Below are positions 14,799-22,583 of a DNA stretch of 28,485 nt, in pieces. Location: contig DATBMA010000015.1 of the NCBI GenBank assembly GCA_036555105.1, forward strand, positions 1 through 28,485, in the 5' to 3' direction. Position 1 is the first letter of the stretch, and the number at the start of each line of letters is the position of its first letter. The notes under the pieces are model-generated. The model was not told where the DNA came from and searched no databases. It saw only the letters and a program-made list of their open reading frames with translations. Source of the DNA: DATBMA01 sp036555105. GTDB taxonomy: Bacteria; Actinomycetota; Acidimicrobiia; Spongiisociales; ZC4RG35. Made by a program: the position numbers and the translations under genes.

Positions 14799-15437
14799 TC
14801 ACCCAAATCGGTAGCCGACCGAGCGGACCGTGGTGATCCACGAGGCCCGTGACTCGCCGAGCTTGGAACGGAGCCGGCGGACATGGACGTCGACCGTCCT
14901 CGCCCCTCCGTAGTACTCGTATCCCCACACCTTGCTCAACAGCTGCTCCCGGCTCCAGGCCCTGCCATGGTGCTCGACGAAAAATCGGAGCAGCTCGTAC
15001 TCCATGAAGGTGAGGTCGACGGGCTGGCCCGCCAGCGTGGCCTGATAGGTGAGGACGTTGAGGCGAAGGTCCTTGAAGTCCAACACCTCATCACTTCCCG
15101 TCCGGATGGTGAGCCTGCGCACCCTCACCCCGAGCTCGACGTTCCCAACCGGGGCGATCACGAAGTCGGCGACCCCCACTGCCGTCTCGACCAGGCCGAC
15201 CTGGGAAGGGTCGACTACGGCCAGGACCGGCACGGCCGACTGCTCGGCCAGACGCTCCACCATTCGCAGCCTCCGGAGGGGCTCCTCGCCCAGCTCGACG
15301 ATGAGCAAGTCCCAGTCGAGCGGCCCATCGTGCTCGAGATGGTCCGTCGTCGAGAAGGTGAGCCCCGCCGCGGCCATGGCGTCGGCCAGATCACGACTTG
15401 GGTTGGCGGGATGGACGACGAGGTCGGCGGCCGTCAC
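14799..15437 (-). CDS. GlnR-like OmpR-family regulator with degenerate receiver
   Basis: A 212-aa response-regulator-like protein with an N-terminal receiver-like domain (1-105) and a C-terminal winged helix (about 115-212). The DNA-binding part (LTFMEYELLRFF, REQLLSKVWGYEYYGG, RTVDVHVRRLRSKLG, TVRSVGYRFG) closely resembles actinobacterial GlnR, the global nitrogen regulator. In the receiver, the strand that should end in the phospho-Asp reads LLIVEL, placing E48 there, and the KP motif is replaced by AP. It is therefore unlikely to be phosphorylated in the normal way, as argued for GlnR-type atypical receivers. The GTG at 15437 overlaps the glnA stop as GTGA; an upstream extension lies inside glnA. 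Autoregulation of its own operon is a natural inference. Confidence 0.88.
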   Translation of the reverse strand: MTAADLVVHPANPSRDLADAMAAAGLTFSTTDHLEHDGPLDWDLLIVELGEEPLRRLRMVERLAEQSAVPVLAVVDPSQVGLVETAVGVADFVIAPVGNVELGVRVRRLTIRTGSDEVLDFKDLRLNVLTYQATLAGQPVDLTFMEYELLRFFVEHHGRAWSREQLLSKVWGYEYYGGARTVDVHVRRLRSKLGESRASWITTVRSVGYRFG

Positions 15438-16765
15438 AACACCGGCAAGTAGGTCTCGAGCTCGAAGCGGGAAACGTGGTGCTGATAGCGGTCCCACTCC
15501 TCGCGCTTGTTTCTGAGGAACCAGTCGAAGACGTGCTCGCCGAGAGCCGACGCCACCAACTCCGATCGCTCCATTCGATCGAGGGCATCCGCCAGCGTGG
15601 CGGGGAGCCGATCGACCCCCGCCGCCGCCCGCTCGGCCGAAGTGAGCCGGTTGATGTCAGATGCCACCTCGGGCGGGAGCTCGTAGTTGTTGCGGATCCC
15701 CGCCAGCCCTGCCGCCAGCAGGACCGACAGCGCCAGATAGGGGTTGCATGAGGCGTCGGCCGCCCGGTACTCGACCCTCACGCTCGAAGGCTTTCCCTTC
15801 TTGACCGTGGGTACCCGGACAAGGGCCGACTGGTTGTTCCTGGCCCAAGAGATGTAGATCGGGGCCTCGAAGCCCGCCACCAGCCGCTTGTAGGAATTCA
15901 CCCACTGGTTGGTGACGGCGGTCAGCTCGGAGGCGTGATGGAGCAATCCGGCGATGAACTGCTGGCCCACCTTGGAAAGGCCGTTGTCGGAACCTGGCTC
16001 GTAGAAGGCGTTTCGGTCACCCTCGAACAACGAGAGATGGAGGTGCATCCCCGACCCGTCATGGTTCTCGAGCGGCTTTGGCATGAACGTTGCGTAGATC
16101 CCGTGTTCGAGGGCCACTTCCTTGACAGTCAGCCGGAACGTCATGATGTTGTCCGCCATCGTCAGTGCGTCCGTGTACCTGGCGATGATCTCGTGCTGGC
16201 TTGGAGCCACCTCGTGATGCGAGTGCTCGACGGGGATGCCCATCAGCTCCAGCACGTTGATGGTCTTGCGCCGGAACTCTTGGGCGAGATCGAGCGGCGT
16301 CAGGTCGAAGTAGCCCCCATGATCGAGCACCTTCGGCTCCGGCCCGGCGTCCTGGAAGTAGAAGTACTCGAGCTCCGGGGCTACGTAGAAGTTGAATCCG
16401 AGGTCGCTCGCCTCGGCCAGGTTCCGCTTGAGGACTCCGCGGGGGTCCCCTTCGAAGGCGGCGCCATCGGGGGTGACGATGTCGCAGAACATGCGCGCCA
16501 CCTGTTCGTCGCCTCTCATCGGCAGCACCTGGAATGTGGCCGGGTCCGGAACCGCCAGCATGTCCGCCTCCTGCACCCTGGCGTAGCCATCGATGGAAGA
16601 GCCGTCGAAGGTCATCCCTTCTTCGAACGCGGTCTCGAGCTCGGCCGGGCTGATCGAGACCGACTTCAAGAAGCCCTGGACATCGGTGAACCACAGACGG
16701 ACGAAGCGAATCCCGCGCTCCTCGACGGTGCGGAGGACGTACTCGGCCTGTTTGCCGGGGCTCAC
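15434..16765 (-). CDS. glnA: Type I glutamine synthetase, alpha-like subtype
   Basis: GlnA condenses glutamate and ammonia to glutamine with ATP. The 443-aa product has the GS-I hallmarks: FDGSSIDGY, the metal-ligand region APELEYF, HHEVAPSQHE, the PKPLENHDGSGMHLHLS segment and the RVEYRAADASCNPYLA latch. The C-terminus (VDRLPATLADALD, SALGEHVF) resembles the Bacillus-type GS-I-alpha, and the tyrosine adenylylated in GS-I-beta enzymes is not seen in the aligned DINRLTSAER stretch. It is thus probably regulated by feedback and transcription rather than adenylylation. I prefer the GTG at 16765, which overlaps the corA stop as GTGA and sits 9 bases from AAGAAGAG; a GTG at 16771 is the alternative. 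It is followed directly by a GlnR-like gene. Confidence 0.96.
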   Translation of the reverse strand: MSPGKQAEYVLRTVEERGIRFVRLWFTDVQGFLKSVSISPAELETAFEEGMTFDGSSIDGYARVQEADMLAVPDPATFQVLPMRGDEQVARMFCDIVTPDGAAFEGDPRGVLKRNLAEASDLGFNFYVAPELEYFYFQDAGPEPKVLDHGGYFDLTPLDLAQEFRRKTINVLELMGIPVEHSHHEVAPSQHEIIARYTDALTMADNIMTFRLTVKEVALEHGIYATFMPKPLENHDGSGMHLHLSLFEGDRNAFYEPGSDNGLSKVGQQFIAGLLHHASELTAVTNQWVNSYKRLVAGFEAPIYISWARNNQSALVRVPTVKKGKPSSVRVEYRAADASCNPYLALSVLLAAGLAGIRNNYELPPEVASDINRLTSAERAAAGVDRLPATLADALDRMERSELVASALGEHVFDWFLRNKREEWDRYQHHVSRFELETYLPVL

Positions 16766-17733
16766 AGCCACCCGCTCTTCTTGAAACGCGAGTAGAGGAA
16801 CAGGCAGGCGGTCGCCATGAGCCCGAGGGCGGCCGGGTAGCCCCAGCGGGCGGGGATCTCGGGCATGTGCTCGAAGTTCATCCCCCAGATCCCGGCGAGT
16901 GCGGTCGGGACGGCGGCGATGGCGACCCAGGCCGAGATCTTCCGCATGTCGGCGTTCTGGCGGATGTTCACCTGGGTGAGGTTGGCCTCGAGGATCGAGG
17001 TGAGTTGCTCGCGGTCATGGCCGATCCGCTCGACCACCCTCAGCAGGTGGTCGTGCACGTCTCGGTAGTAGGGGCCGAGATCGGAGGGGATCCAGTCGAC
17101 GGTCCCGCCGGCAAGCCGCTCGAGCGGGGCGATCAGGGGCTGCGTGGCTTGGTTGAACTGCAGCACCTCGCTCTTGACCCGGTAGATGCGCTCGGTGGGC
17201 GGGGTCGCCGCCTGGCTGAACACGCTCTCCTCGAGCTGCTGGATGTCCTCGTCCAGCTCGTCGAGCACCTCGACGTAGTCGTCGACCACTTTGTTGACGA
17301 CGGCATGGAGGACGGCCCCCGGGCCCTGGGCCAGGACCTCGGGATGCCCTTCCAGGTACTTCCTCACTTCCACCAGCCCGGCAGCCTCACCGTGGCGGAC
17401 CACGACGGCGAAGTGCCGGTCGACGAAGAGGAGGATCTCGCCCAAGTCGATGACTTCCACCGGGTCGACGTAGCGGGCGGGCTTGAGGACGATGAACAGG
17501 GTGTTGTCGTAGGTCTCCAGCTTCGGGCGCTGGTGGGCATTGATGGCGTCTTCGACTGCGAGGGGATGGAGGCCGAAGGCCTCGCGCACCTGCTCGAACT
17601 CGTCCGGGGTGGGCTGGAACAGCCCGACCCATGCGAAGGCGCCCGCCTTGCCGGCCCGATTGCCGGCTTCCTTGAAGTCGAATGCGCCCGCGAGCCGCTT
17701 GCCGTCCTCGTAGATCGCTGCGTCGACGATCAC
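16762..17733 (-). CDS. corA: CorA-type magnesium/divalent cation transporter
   Basis: A 323-aa CorA homologue, a homopentameric Mg2+ (sometimes Co2+/Ni2+) channel. A cytoplasmic alpha/beta domain (1-165) leads into the long stalk helix (about 215-275). The first membrane helix ends in the selectivity signature GMN (284-286, GIWGMNFEHMPE), and a second helix (about 298-316) ends in the basic tail RFKKSGW. Length is typical. The GTG start at 17733 gives a complete N-terminal domain. Its stop overlaps the glnA start, so it heads a corA-glnA-glnR-like operon; glutamine synthetase needs Mg2+ or Mn2+, which may or may not explain the linkage. Confidence 0.95.
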   Translation of the reverse strand: MIVDAAIYEDGKRLAGAFDFKEAGNRAGKAGAFAWVGLFQPTPDEFEQVREAFGLHPLAVEDAINAHQRPKLETYDNTLFIVLKPARYVDPVEVIDLGEILLFVDRHFAVVVRHGEAAGLVEVRKYLEGHPEVLAQGPGAVLHAVVNKVVDDYVEVLDELDEDIQQLEESVFSQAATPPTERIYRVKSEVLQFNQATQPLIAPLERLAGGTVDWIPSDLGPYYRDVHDHLLRVVERIGHDREQLTSILEANLTQVNIRQNADMRKISAWVAIAAVPTALAGIWGMNFEHMPEIPARWGYPAALGLMATACLFLYSRFKKSGWL

Positions 17734-17750
17734 CCCGACAGAGTAGGAGG

Positions 17751-17791
17751 AGTCGCACGGTCTCGAAGTCTCGGCGTGGGACCGTGCGACT
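17751..17791 (-). terminator. 12-bp inverted repeat between the MpaB-like gene and corA
   Basis: AGTCGCACGGTC (17751-17762) pairs with GACCGTGCGACT (17780-17791) around a 17-base spacer. It lies 14 bases past the stop of the DUF2236 gene and 17 bases before the corA start on the same strand. It may end the first transcript or act as a corA leader element. It is followed on its left, in the transcript, by a pyrimidine stretch rather than a U-run. A tandem GTGAGAC GTGAGAC sits at 17792-17805. Confidence 0.5.
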
Positions 17792-17805
17792 GTGAGACGT
17801 GAGAC

Positions 17806-18681
17806 TCAACCGATTCGCTGCTCGGCCAGCACCTTCGAAGGCGACTCGCCCAGAGCCCAGCGCAAGAACGCCACCGCCACCCGCCCCACCGCCGCCGCCC
17901 CCGGTCGGGGCCGGAGTCCGAGCACCCCGAGGGTGTGGGCCGGGATGGTGGCGACCGCCGCCTTGAAGAGGACCAGATATCCGAGAAGGGTCGGTGGGTT
18001 CAGCGGCGGCCGGCGAAGGAAGTCCACAGCATCGCGCATGCCGGGAGAAGGGGCGAGAGCCGGGTAGGTGGCCAGCCAGGCGGACATCTCGGCTGCGGTG
18101 CGTGGCAAGAAGGCCGCTCCGACCAGCTCGCCCAGGCGTGCCTGCTCGACGGCATACGCGTCTTCCTCCTGCCGGGTGAGGCGTCGCGGCCCATATGCCT
18201 GATATGCGAGCAGGAAGGACTCGGCGAGGGCGTTGTGCACCCATGAGGAGAGGTCGGGATCGTCGGCGTTGTATGGCACGCCGCGATGGGAGGTCCCCTC
18301 CACCCGGCGATGCGCCACCCTTACTGCGTGCAAGGCCTGTTCGATCTCGGGCATGGCGCCGAACGTCGTTGCGGTCACGTAGGCGCTGGTGCGGGAGAGC
18401 CGGCCGAGCGGGTCGCGCTTGTAGAGCGAGTGATCCGCCACCCCGGCCACCACCTCGGGGTGAGCGGCCTGGACCAGGAGAGCTCGGATCCCACCAACGA
18501 AGGAGGAGACGTCGCCCACCACGGTCCAGGTGATGGAGCCAGGACCGAACAGACCTGGGTCTCCCGGAAACTCCAGCGTGTGGTCGAGCGGGTACGGGGT
18601 GTGAGCGAAAAGGGCCCTGGTCGTGTCCGCGATGCGATGCCGCAAGTTGATGCTCCACAGTAGGTCTGATTGCCTCGGCAT
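17806..18681 (-). CDS. DUF2236 / MpaB-like oxygenase family protein
   Basis: A 291-aa protein resembling the DUF2236 family (fungal MpaB, bacterial rubber oxygenase Lcp relatives), some members of which are haem-dependent oxygenases. Landmarks are GDPGLFGPGSITW, GGIRALLVQAAHPEVVAGVADHS with a conserved histidine, the RDPLGRLSRT segment and SWVHNALAESFLLAYQAYG. The actual reaction is unknown. The start is uncertain: the ATG at 18681 leaves only 13 bases to the divergent TetR ATG at 18695, leaving no room for two separate promoters. Either they overlap or one gene starts further in (a TTG at 18645 is possible). Divergence from a TetR gene suggests that TetR controls it. Confidence 0.8.
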   Translation of the reverse strand: MPRQSDLLWSINLRHRIADTTRALFAHTPYPLDHTLEFPGDPGLFGPGSITWTVVGDVSSFVGGIRALLVQAAHPEVVAGVADHSLYKRDPLGRLSRTSAYVTATTFGAMPEIEQALHAVRVAHRRVEGTSHRGVPYNADDPDLSSWVHNALAESFLLAYQAYGPRRLTRQEEDAYAVEQARLGELVGAAFLPRTAAEMSAWLATYPALAPSPGMRDAVDFLRRPPLNPPTLLGYLVLFKAAVATIPAHTLGVLGLRPRPGAAAVGRVAVAFLRWALGESPSKVLAEQRIG

Positions 18682-18694
18682 TAACCTTGGTCCC

Positions 18695-19315
18695 ATGCCG
18701 CGCATCAGGGCTGGCTCCATCGAGCAGCACAAAGCCTTGACTCGTTCGCAGATCCTGATGGCAACTCAGGACCTCCTCGAAGTGAAGGCCGACATCAGCC
18801 TGGGTGATGTCGCCGCCCAGGTGGGCATTGGCCGCACCACGATGTATGAGTACTTCGACGATCGAGACGACCTCATCGCGGCACTCGTCGAGTCATCGTT
18901 GCCCAAGGTGATCGGTGAGATCCTGGCGGGGCTGCCTCCATCCGGTGCAGAAGAGCGGATGAGCGCGCTTGTGGCCGGGACCCTTCGTTTCGTCGCCACC
19001 GACCCGGTGCTGGGGCTGATCCTCCACCGCGAGCTCCCACGCCTTCGGGAGCGGGCCCAGGACCGAATCCGGCTGGCGCACGCCGACCTGATCGGGGAGG
19101 TCGGGACCGTCTACAGCGAGGGTGTGGAAGAGGGAGTGTTTCGCCGGATCCCGGTTGATCTCGCCGCTCGCCTCATCCAAGACTCCATCATGTCGGCGGC
19201 TCGGGTGGTGCTGAGCGCTCCCGACCCCGGCCAACGCCTCGAAGCGGTCACGTTCGAGGTGAAGCGGTTCCTGCTCCAGGGTTTGTCCGCCTCTGCCGAT
19301 CTGAAGTCAGAGTGA
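18695..19315 (+). CDS. TetR-family transcriptional regulator
   Basis: A 206-aa TetR-type repressor: an N-terminal helix-turn-helix (ISLGDVAAQVGIGRTTMYEYFDDRDDLIAALV, about 34-65) and an alpha-helical ligand-binding domain with no recognisable ligand. The ATG at 18695 is chosen because the first HTH helix begins about 15 residues later; an upstream frame to 18623 overlaps the divergent gene. It overlaps ppk1 by 4 nt (GTGA), so the two are translated together, and it faces the MpaB-like gene. Likely targets are the shared promoter zone and hence its own operon, including ppk1. This is inferred from position. Confidence 0.92.
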   Translation: MPRIRAGSIEQHKALTRSQILMATQDLLEVKADISLGDVAAQVGIGRTTMYEYFDDRDDLIAALVESSLPKVIGEILAGLPPSGAEERMSALVAGTLRFVATDPVLGLILHRELPRLRERAQDRIRLAHADLIGEVGTVYSEGVEEGVFRRIPVDLAARLIQDSIMSAARVVLSAPDPGQRLEAVTFEVKRFLLQGLSASADLKSE

Positions 19316-21378
19316 CCCTCTCCGCAGCCACCAGGGGACCCGAGTCCTACCTCAACCGGGAGCTCTCCTGGTTGGAGTTCAACGCGCGGGTGCTCTCCCT
19401 GGCCGAACGAGACGATGTCCCGCTGCTCGACCGATCGCGATTCCTGGCCATCTGGGCCGGCAACCTCGACGAGTTCTTCCAGGTGAGGGTGGCGGGCTTG
19501 CGTGAGCAGGTCTCACTCGGCCTGCGCATCCCCACCCCCGATGGGATGAGTGCCGGAGAATCGCTGGCTGCCATCAGGCAGAGCGCCGACACTCAGTACT
19601 CGGCGGCGAGCAAGCTATTCCTCGCCGACCTGGCGCCGCGCCTGGCAGCGGAGGGGATCGGCCTCTCGGATTACTCGACTCTGGACGATGACGATCGCTC
19701 TTTTCTCGATCGCCAGTTCCGGGAACGGGTGTACCCGGTGGTGACTCCGCTGGCGGTGGATCCCTCGCACCCCTTTCCCTACATCAGCAATCTCTCGCTC
19801 AACCTGGCGGTGTTCGTGCGCAACCCGGAGTCCCAGGTCACTCGGTTCGCCAGGGTCAAGGTCCCGCCGATCCTCCCTCGTTTCGTTGTGATGCCGGACG
19901 GAGAGCGCTTCGTGCCCCTAGAGCAGGTGATCGCCGTGCATCTGGACGAGTTGTTCCCCGGCATGGAGATCCTGGGCCACTTCCCGTTCCGGGTGACCCG
20001 CAACGCCGACATCGACGTGGCCGACGAGGGCGAGGAGGGCGACCTGCTGCTGGCTATCGAGAGTGAGCTGACCCGCAGGCGATTTGGCCGGGTGGTGAGG
20101 CTCGAGGTCAACCTCGACATGCCCAACGATGTGCTCGACCTGCTCATGCGGGAGATGGGGGCGAGCGAGGATGACGTCTATCGGGTGGACGGGCCGCTCG
20201 ACCTGAGCGGCCTGTTGGCCCTCATGGAGTTGGACCGGTACGACCTGCGGTGGCCCACCTGGAACGGGGTGACCCCGCCCCGCCTGGCTCCGATCGATGG
20301 AGTCCCGGCCGACTTCTTTGCAGTCGTGCGGGAGGGTGATCTTCTCACCCATCACCCGTACGACAGTTTCCTCACCACCGTCGAGGCGTTCCTGGCCCAG
20401 GCCGCCCGGGACCCGCAGGTCCTCGCCATCAAACAGACTCTCTATCGGACCACCGCTCAGAGTCCGATCATGCAGACCCTCATCACCGCCGCCGACGAGG
20501 GCAAGCAGGTGGTTGCCCTGGTGGAGCTGAAGGCCCGGTTCGACGAGGAGCGCAACATCGAGTGGGCGCAGCGGTTGGAGGATGCCGGCGTCCACGTCGT
20601 GTACGGGGTGGTGGGTCTCAAGACGCACACCAAGGTGACACTGGTCGTGCGCGACGAGGGCGACGCCATCCGCCGCTACGCCCACATCGGCACGGGCAAC
20701 TACAACGAGGCCACCGCCCGGATCTATGAGGACTTGGGCCTGCTGACGGCCGACCCCGGGATCGGCGCCGACCTTTCCGACCTCTTCAACTTCCTGACCG
20801 GCTACGGGCGCCAACTCACATACCGGAAGCTGGCCGTGTCACCCGATGGGATCAGGCGCCGGCTCCTCGAGTTGATAGAGCAGGAGGCCAAGCAGGATGA
20901 CGGCCACGTCACGTTGAAGATGAACTCCCTGGTCGACCAGGGGATGATCGACGCCCTCTATGCGGCCTCCCAGGCGGGTACCAAGGTGGAGTTGATCGTG
21001 AGGGGCATCTGCTGCCTCCGGCCGGGGGTGCCAGGCCTGTCGGAGAACATCACGGTCCGCTCGATCGTTGGCCGGTACCTCGAGCATTCCCGCCTCTACC
21101 GGTTCGGGTCACGATCCCGCCAGCGCACCTACTTCCTCGGCTCGGCCGACCTGATGCCGCGCAACCTCGACCGCCGGGTCGAGGCGCTGGCGCCGGTCGA
21201 CGATCCCGATCTGCAGTTCCGGCTCGACGAGGTGCTGGAAGTGCTCCTGGCCGACGACGTCCTGGCGTGGGACCTGGGGGCGGATGGCTCCTGGACCCGC
21301 GCGCACGGCGAGGTCGAGATCGACGCGCATCTGACGTTGCAGGGCCTGGCGGCGACCAGGGCCCGCGCCGTCGTCTGA
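19312..21378 (+). CDS. ppk1: Polyphosphate kinase 1
   Basis: PPK1 reversibly polymerises the gamma-phosphate of ATP into polyphosphate. The 688-aa product has the family's four-domain plan: an N-terminal domain opening YLNRELSWLEFNARVL (13-28), a head domain, and two phospholipase-D-like catalytic domains. The autophosphorylated histidine is H439 in GLKTHTKV, and the second essential histidine is H592 in YLEHSRLYRF. IGTGNYNE and LGSADLMPRNLDRRVE are also conserved. The GTG at 19312 overlaps the TetR stop as GTGA and fits the family N-terminus. It sits directly ahead of the pst genes, so phosphate uptake and polyphosphate storage are neighbours; a PHO-box-like repeat separates it from pstS. 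Confidence 0.96.
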   Translation: MTLSAATRGPESYLNRELSWLEFNARVLSLAERDDVPLLDRSRFLAIWAGNLDEFFQVRVAGLREQVSLGLRIPTPDGMSAGESLAAIRQSADTQYSAASKLFLADLAPRLAAEGIGLSDYSTLDDDDRSFLDRQFRERVYPVVTPLAVDPSHPFPYISNLSLNLAVFVRNPESQVTRFARVKVPPILPRFVVMPDGERFVPLEQVIAVHLDELFPGMEILGHFPFRVTRNADIDVADEGEEGDLLLAIESELTRRRFGRVVRLEVNLDMPNDVLDLLMREMGASEDDVYRVDGPLDLSGLLALMELDRYDLRWPTWNGVTPPRLAPIDGVPADFFAVVREGDLLTHHPYDSFLTTVEAFLAQAARDPQVLAIKQTLYRTTAQSPIMQTLITAADEGKQVVALVELKARFDEERNIEWAQRLEDAGVHVVYGVVGLKTHTKVTLVVRDEGDAIRRYAHIGTGNYNEATARIYEDLGLLTADPGIGADLSDLFNFLTGYGRQLTYRKLAVSPDGIRRRLLELIEQEAKQDDGHVTLKMNSLVDQGMIDALYAASQAGTKVELIVRGICCLRPGVPGLSENITVRSIVGRYLEHSRLYRFGSRSRQRTYFLGSADLMPRNLDRRVEALAPVDDPDLQFRLDEVLEVLLADDVLAWDLGADGSWTRAHGEVEIDAHLTLQGLAATRARAVV

Positions 21379-21400
21379 GTTCATTCTCCGTTCACACAAC
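21379..21400 (+). promoter_or_regulatory. PHO-box-like direct repeat upstream of pstS
   Basis: GTTCA at 21379-21383 and GTTCAC at 21390-21395 lie exactly 11 bp apart, immediately after the ppk1 stop. Actinobacterial PhoP binds 11-bp direct repeats of the GTTCACC type, so this is a good candidate site for the PhoP-like regulator encoded downstream. The first unit deviates after GTTCA. Confidence 0.6.
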
Positions 21401-21464
21401 TGCGCGGGTTGCGGAAAACCTCGCTCCCTACGTTCGCGGGTGCCAAGTCAGAACGAGGAGTGAG

Positions 21465-22517
21465 ATGCGAAGCACCAAGGCGATGGCAGCGTTGTTACTG
21501 GCATTCGTAACCGCCTGTACTACCAGCACCACCACAACGTCCACCACCGCGGCTCCGGGTACTACGGGGACGACTGCTGCGGCCGTGGGAGACCTGGGCC
21601 TGCCGGTGATCGATCCGCTCGAGGTCGATCAGTCGGTCGATGTGGCGATCGCCGGCTCTTCGACGGTATTCCCGCTCTCGGTGGCGGTCCTCTCCAACTG
21701 GATCGACGAGGGGGGCCCCGAGTACACGATCGACTCCATCGGCTCCGGGGGAGGCATCGAGAGGTTCTGTGTCGAGGGTGCGTCCGACATCGCCAATGCC
21801 TCCCGCTCGATCGAGGAGGAGGAGGTGGGCCAGTGTGAGGCCATCGATCGGGAGCCTCTCGAGATCAGGATCGGGACAGATGCCCTGTCGGTGGTGATCA
21901 GCAAGGGCAACACCTTCGCCCAGAGTCTGACCCTGGCCGATCTGAACGCGGCCTTTGCCCTCACTGACGCAGATGCGACGTGGGCTGACGTCAATCCCGC
22001 ATTCCCGGCCCATCCGATCAAGCTCTACTCGCCCGGGACCGACTCCGGCACCTTCTCCTACTTCAACGAGAAGGTGTTCCCGGATGAGGTCGAGGCCGAG
22101 GAGCCGTCACCGATCCTGGCCAACCCGTTGGTCGAGATAGTGGGTGAGGACGACAACATCACTGTCCGCGGGGTGGCCGACGACGGCTGCACCGAGGGTG
22201 ACCTCTCCACCACCTGTGCCATCGGATACTTCGGGTTCGCCTACTACCAGGAGAACTCGGACGTGCTGACGGCCGCATCGATCGATGACGTGGCGCCGAG
22301 TGCTGAGACCGTGAACGACAACTCATACGAGATGTCACGTCCCTTGTTCATGTACACCGCGGCATCGGTCATCACCGAGAAGCCGCAGGTCGCCGAATTC
22401 ATCGCCTACTACCTGGAGACCGTCAACAGCGTGATCGGTGAGGTCGGATACTTCCCGGCCCACGAGGACGACCTGCAGGGCGCGGCCGATGCCCTCAAGG
22501 CCGCTGCGGGTTGGTAA
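21465..22517 (+). CDS. pstS: Phosphate-binding lipoprotein PstS
   Basis: The extracellular phosphate receptor of the Pst ABC importer. The 350-aa product has a lipoprotein signal with lipobox VTAC (C18) and a Thr-rich tether (about 19-45). A periplasmic-binding fold follows, with the phosphate-contact motif AGSSTVFPLS, the SGGGIERFC loop, ANASR and SPGTDSGTF. The ATG at 21465 has a GAGGAG site (21455-21460), giving the lipobox at the expected distance; a longer in-frame extension lies within ppk1. It is the first gene after the PHO-box-like repeat and is separated from pstC by a strong hairpin, an arrangement that would allow more PstS than transporter. Confidence 0.96.
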   Translation: MRSTKAMAALLLAFVTACTTSTTTTSTTAAPGTTGTTAAAVGDLGLPVIDPLEVDQSVDVAIAGSSTVFPLSVAVLSNWIDEGGPEYTIDSIGSGGGIERFCVEGASDIANASRSIEEEEVGQCEAIDREPLEIRIGTDALSVVISKGNTFAQSLTLADLNAAFALTDADATWADVNPAFPAHPIKLYSPGTDSGTFSYFNEKVFPDEVEAEEPSPILANPLVEIVGEDDNITVRGVADDGCTEGDLSTTCAIGYFGFAYYQENSDVLTAASIDDVAPSAETVNDNSYEMSRPLFMYTAASVITEKPQVAEFIAYYLETVNSVIGEVGYFPAHEDDLQGAADALKAAAGW

Positions 22518-22518
22518 G

Positions 22519-22537
22519 AATCGGCTGAAATCGGCTG
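22519..22537 (+). repeat. Short tandem repeat after pstS
   Basis: The 9-mer AATCGGCTG occurs twice (22519-22527 and 22529-22537) with a 10-bp period, directly between the pstS stop and the hairpin. Function unknown; it may be chance. Confidence 0.4.
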
Positions 22538-22539
22538 CC

Positions 22540-22567
22540 GTGCCCGGCCGGGAAACCGGTCGGGCAC
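22540..22567 (+). terminator. pstS-pstC intergenic hairpin with GAAA tetraloop
   Basis: A 12-bp stem (22540-22551 with 22556-22567, one G-U pair) is capped by GAAA, a stabilising GNRA tetraloop. It lies between pstS and pstC. No U-run follows. The likely role is partial termination or 3'-end protection that keeps pstS mRNA more abundant than pstCAB mRNA, as expected for a binding protein in excess. Confidence 0.65.
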
Positions 22568-22583
22568 AGCTGTGGGGAGTCTC

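Noticed and set aside
18623..18694. N-terminal extension of the TetR gene to 18623
   Set aside because: The extension overlaps the divergent gene and carries no conserved residues; the HTH spacing fits the ATG at 18695.
17387..18730. Minus-strand open frame spanning the MpaB-like and corA genes
   Set aside because: Arginine-rich shadow in another frame of two recognisable genes on the same strand.
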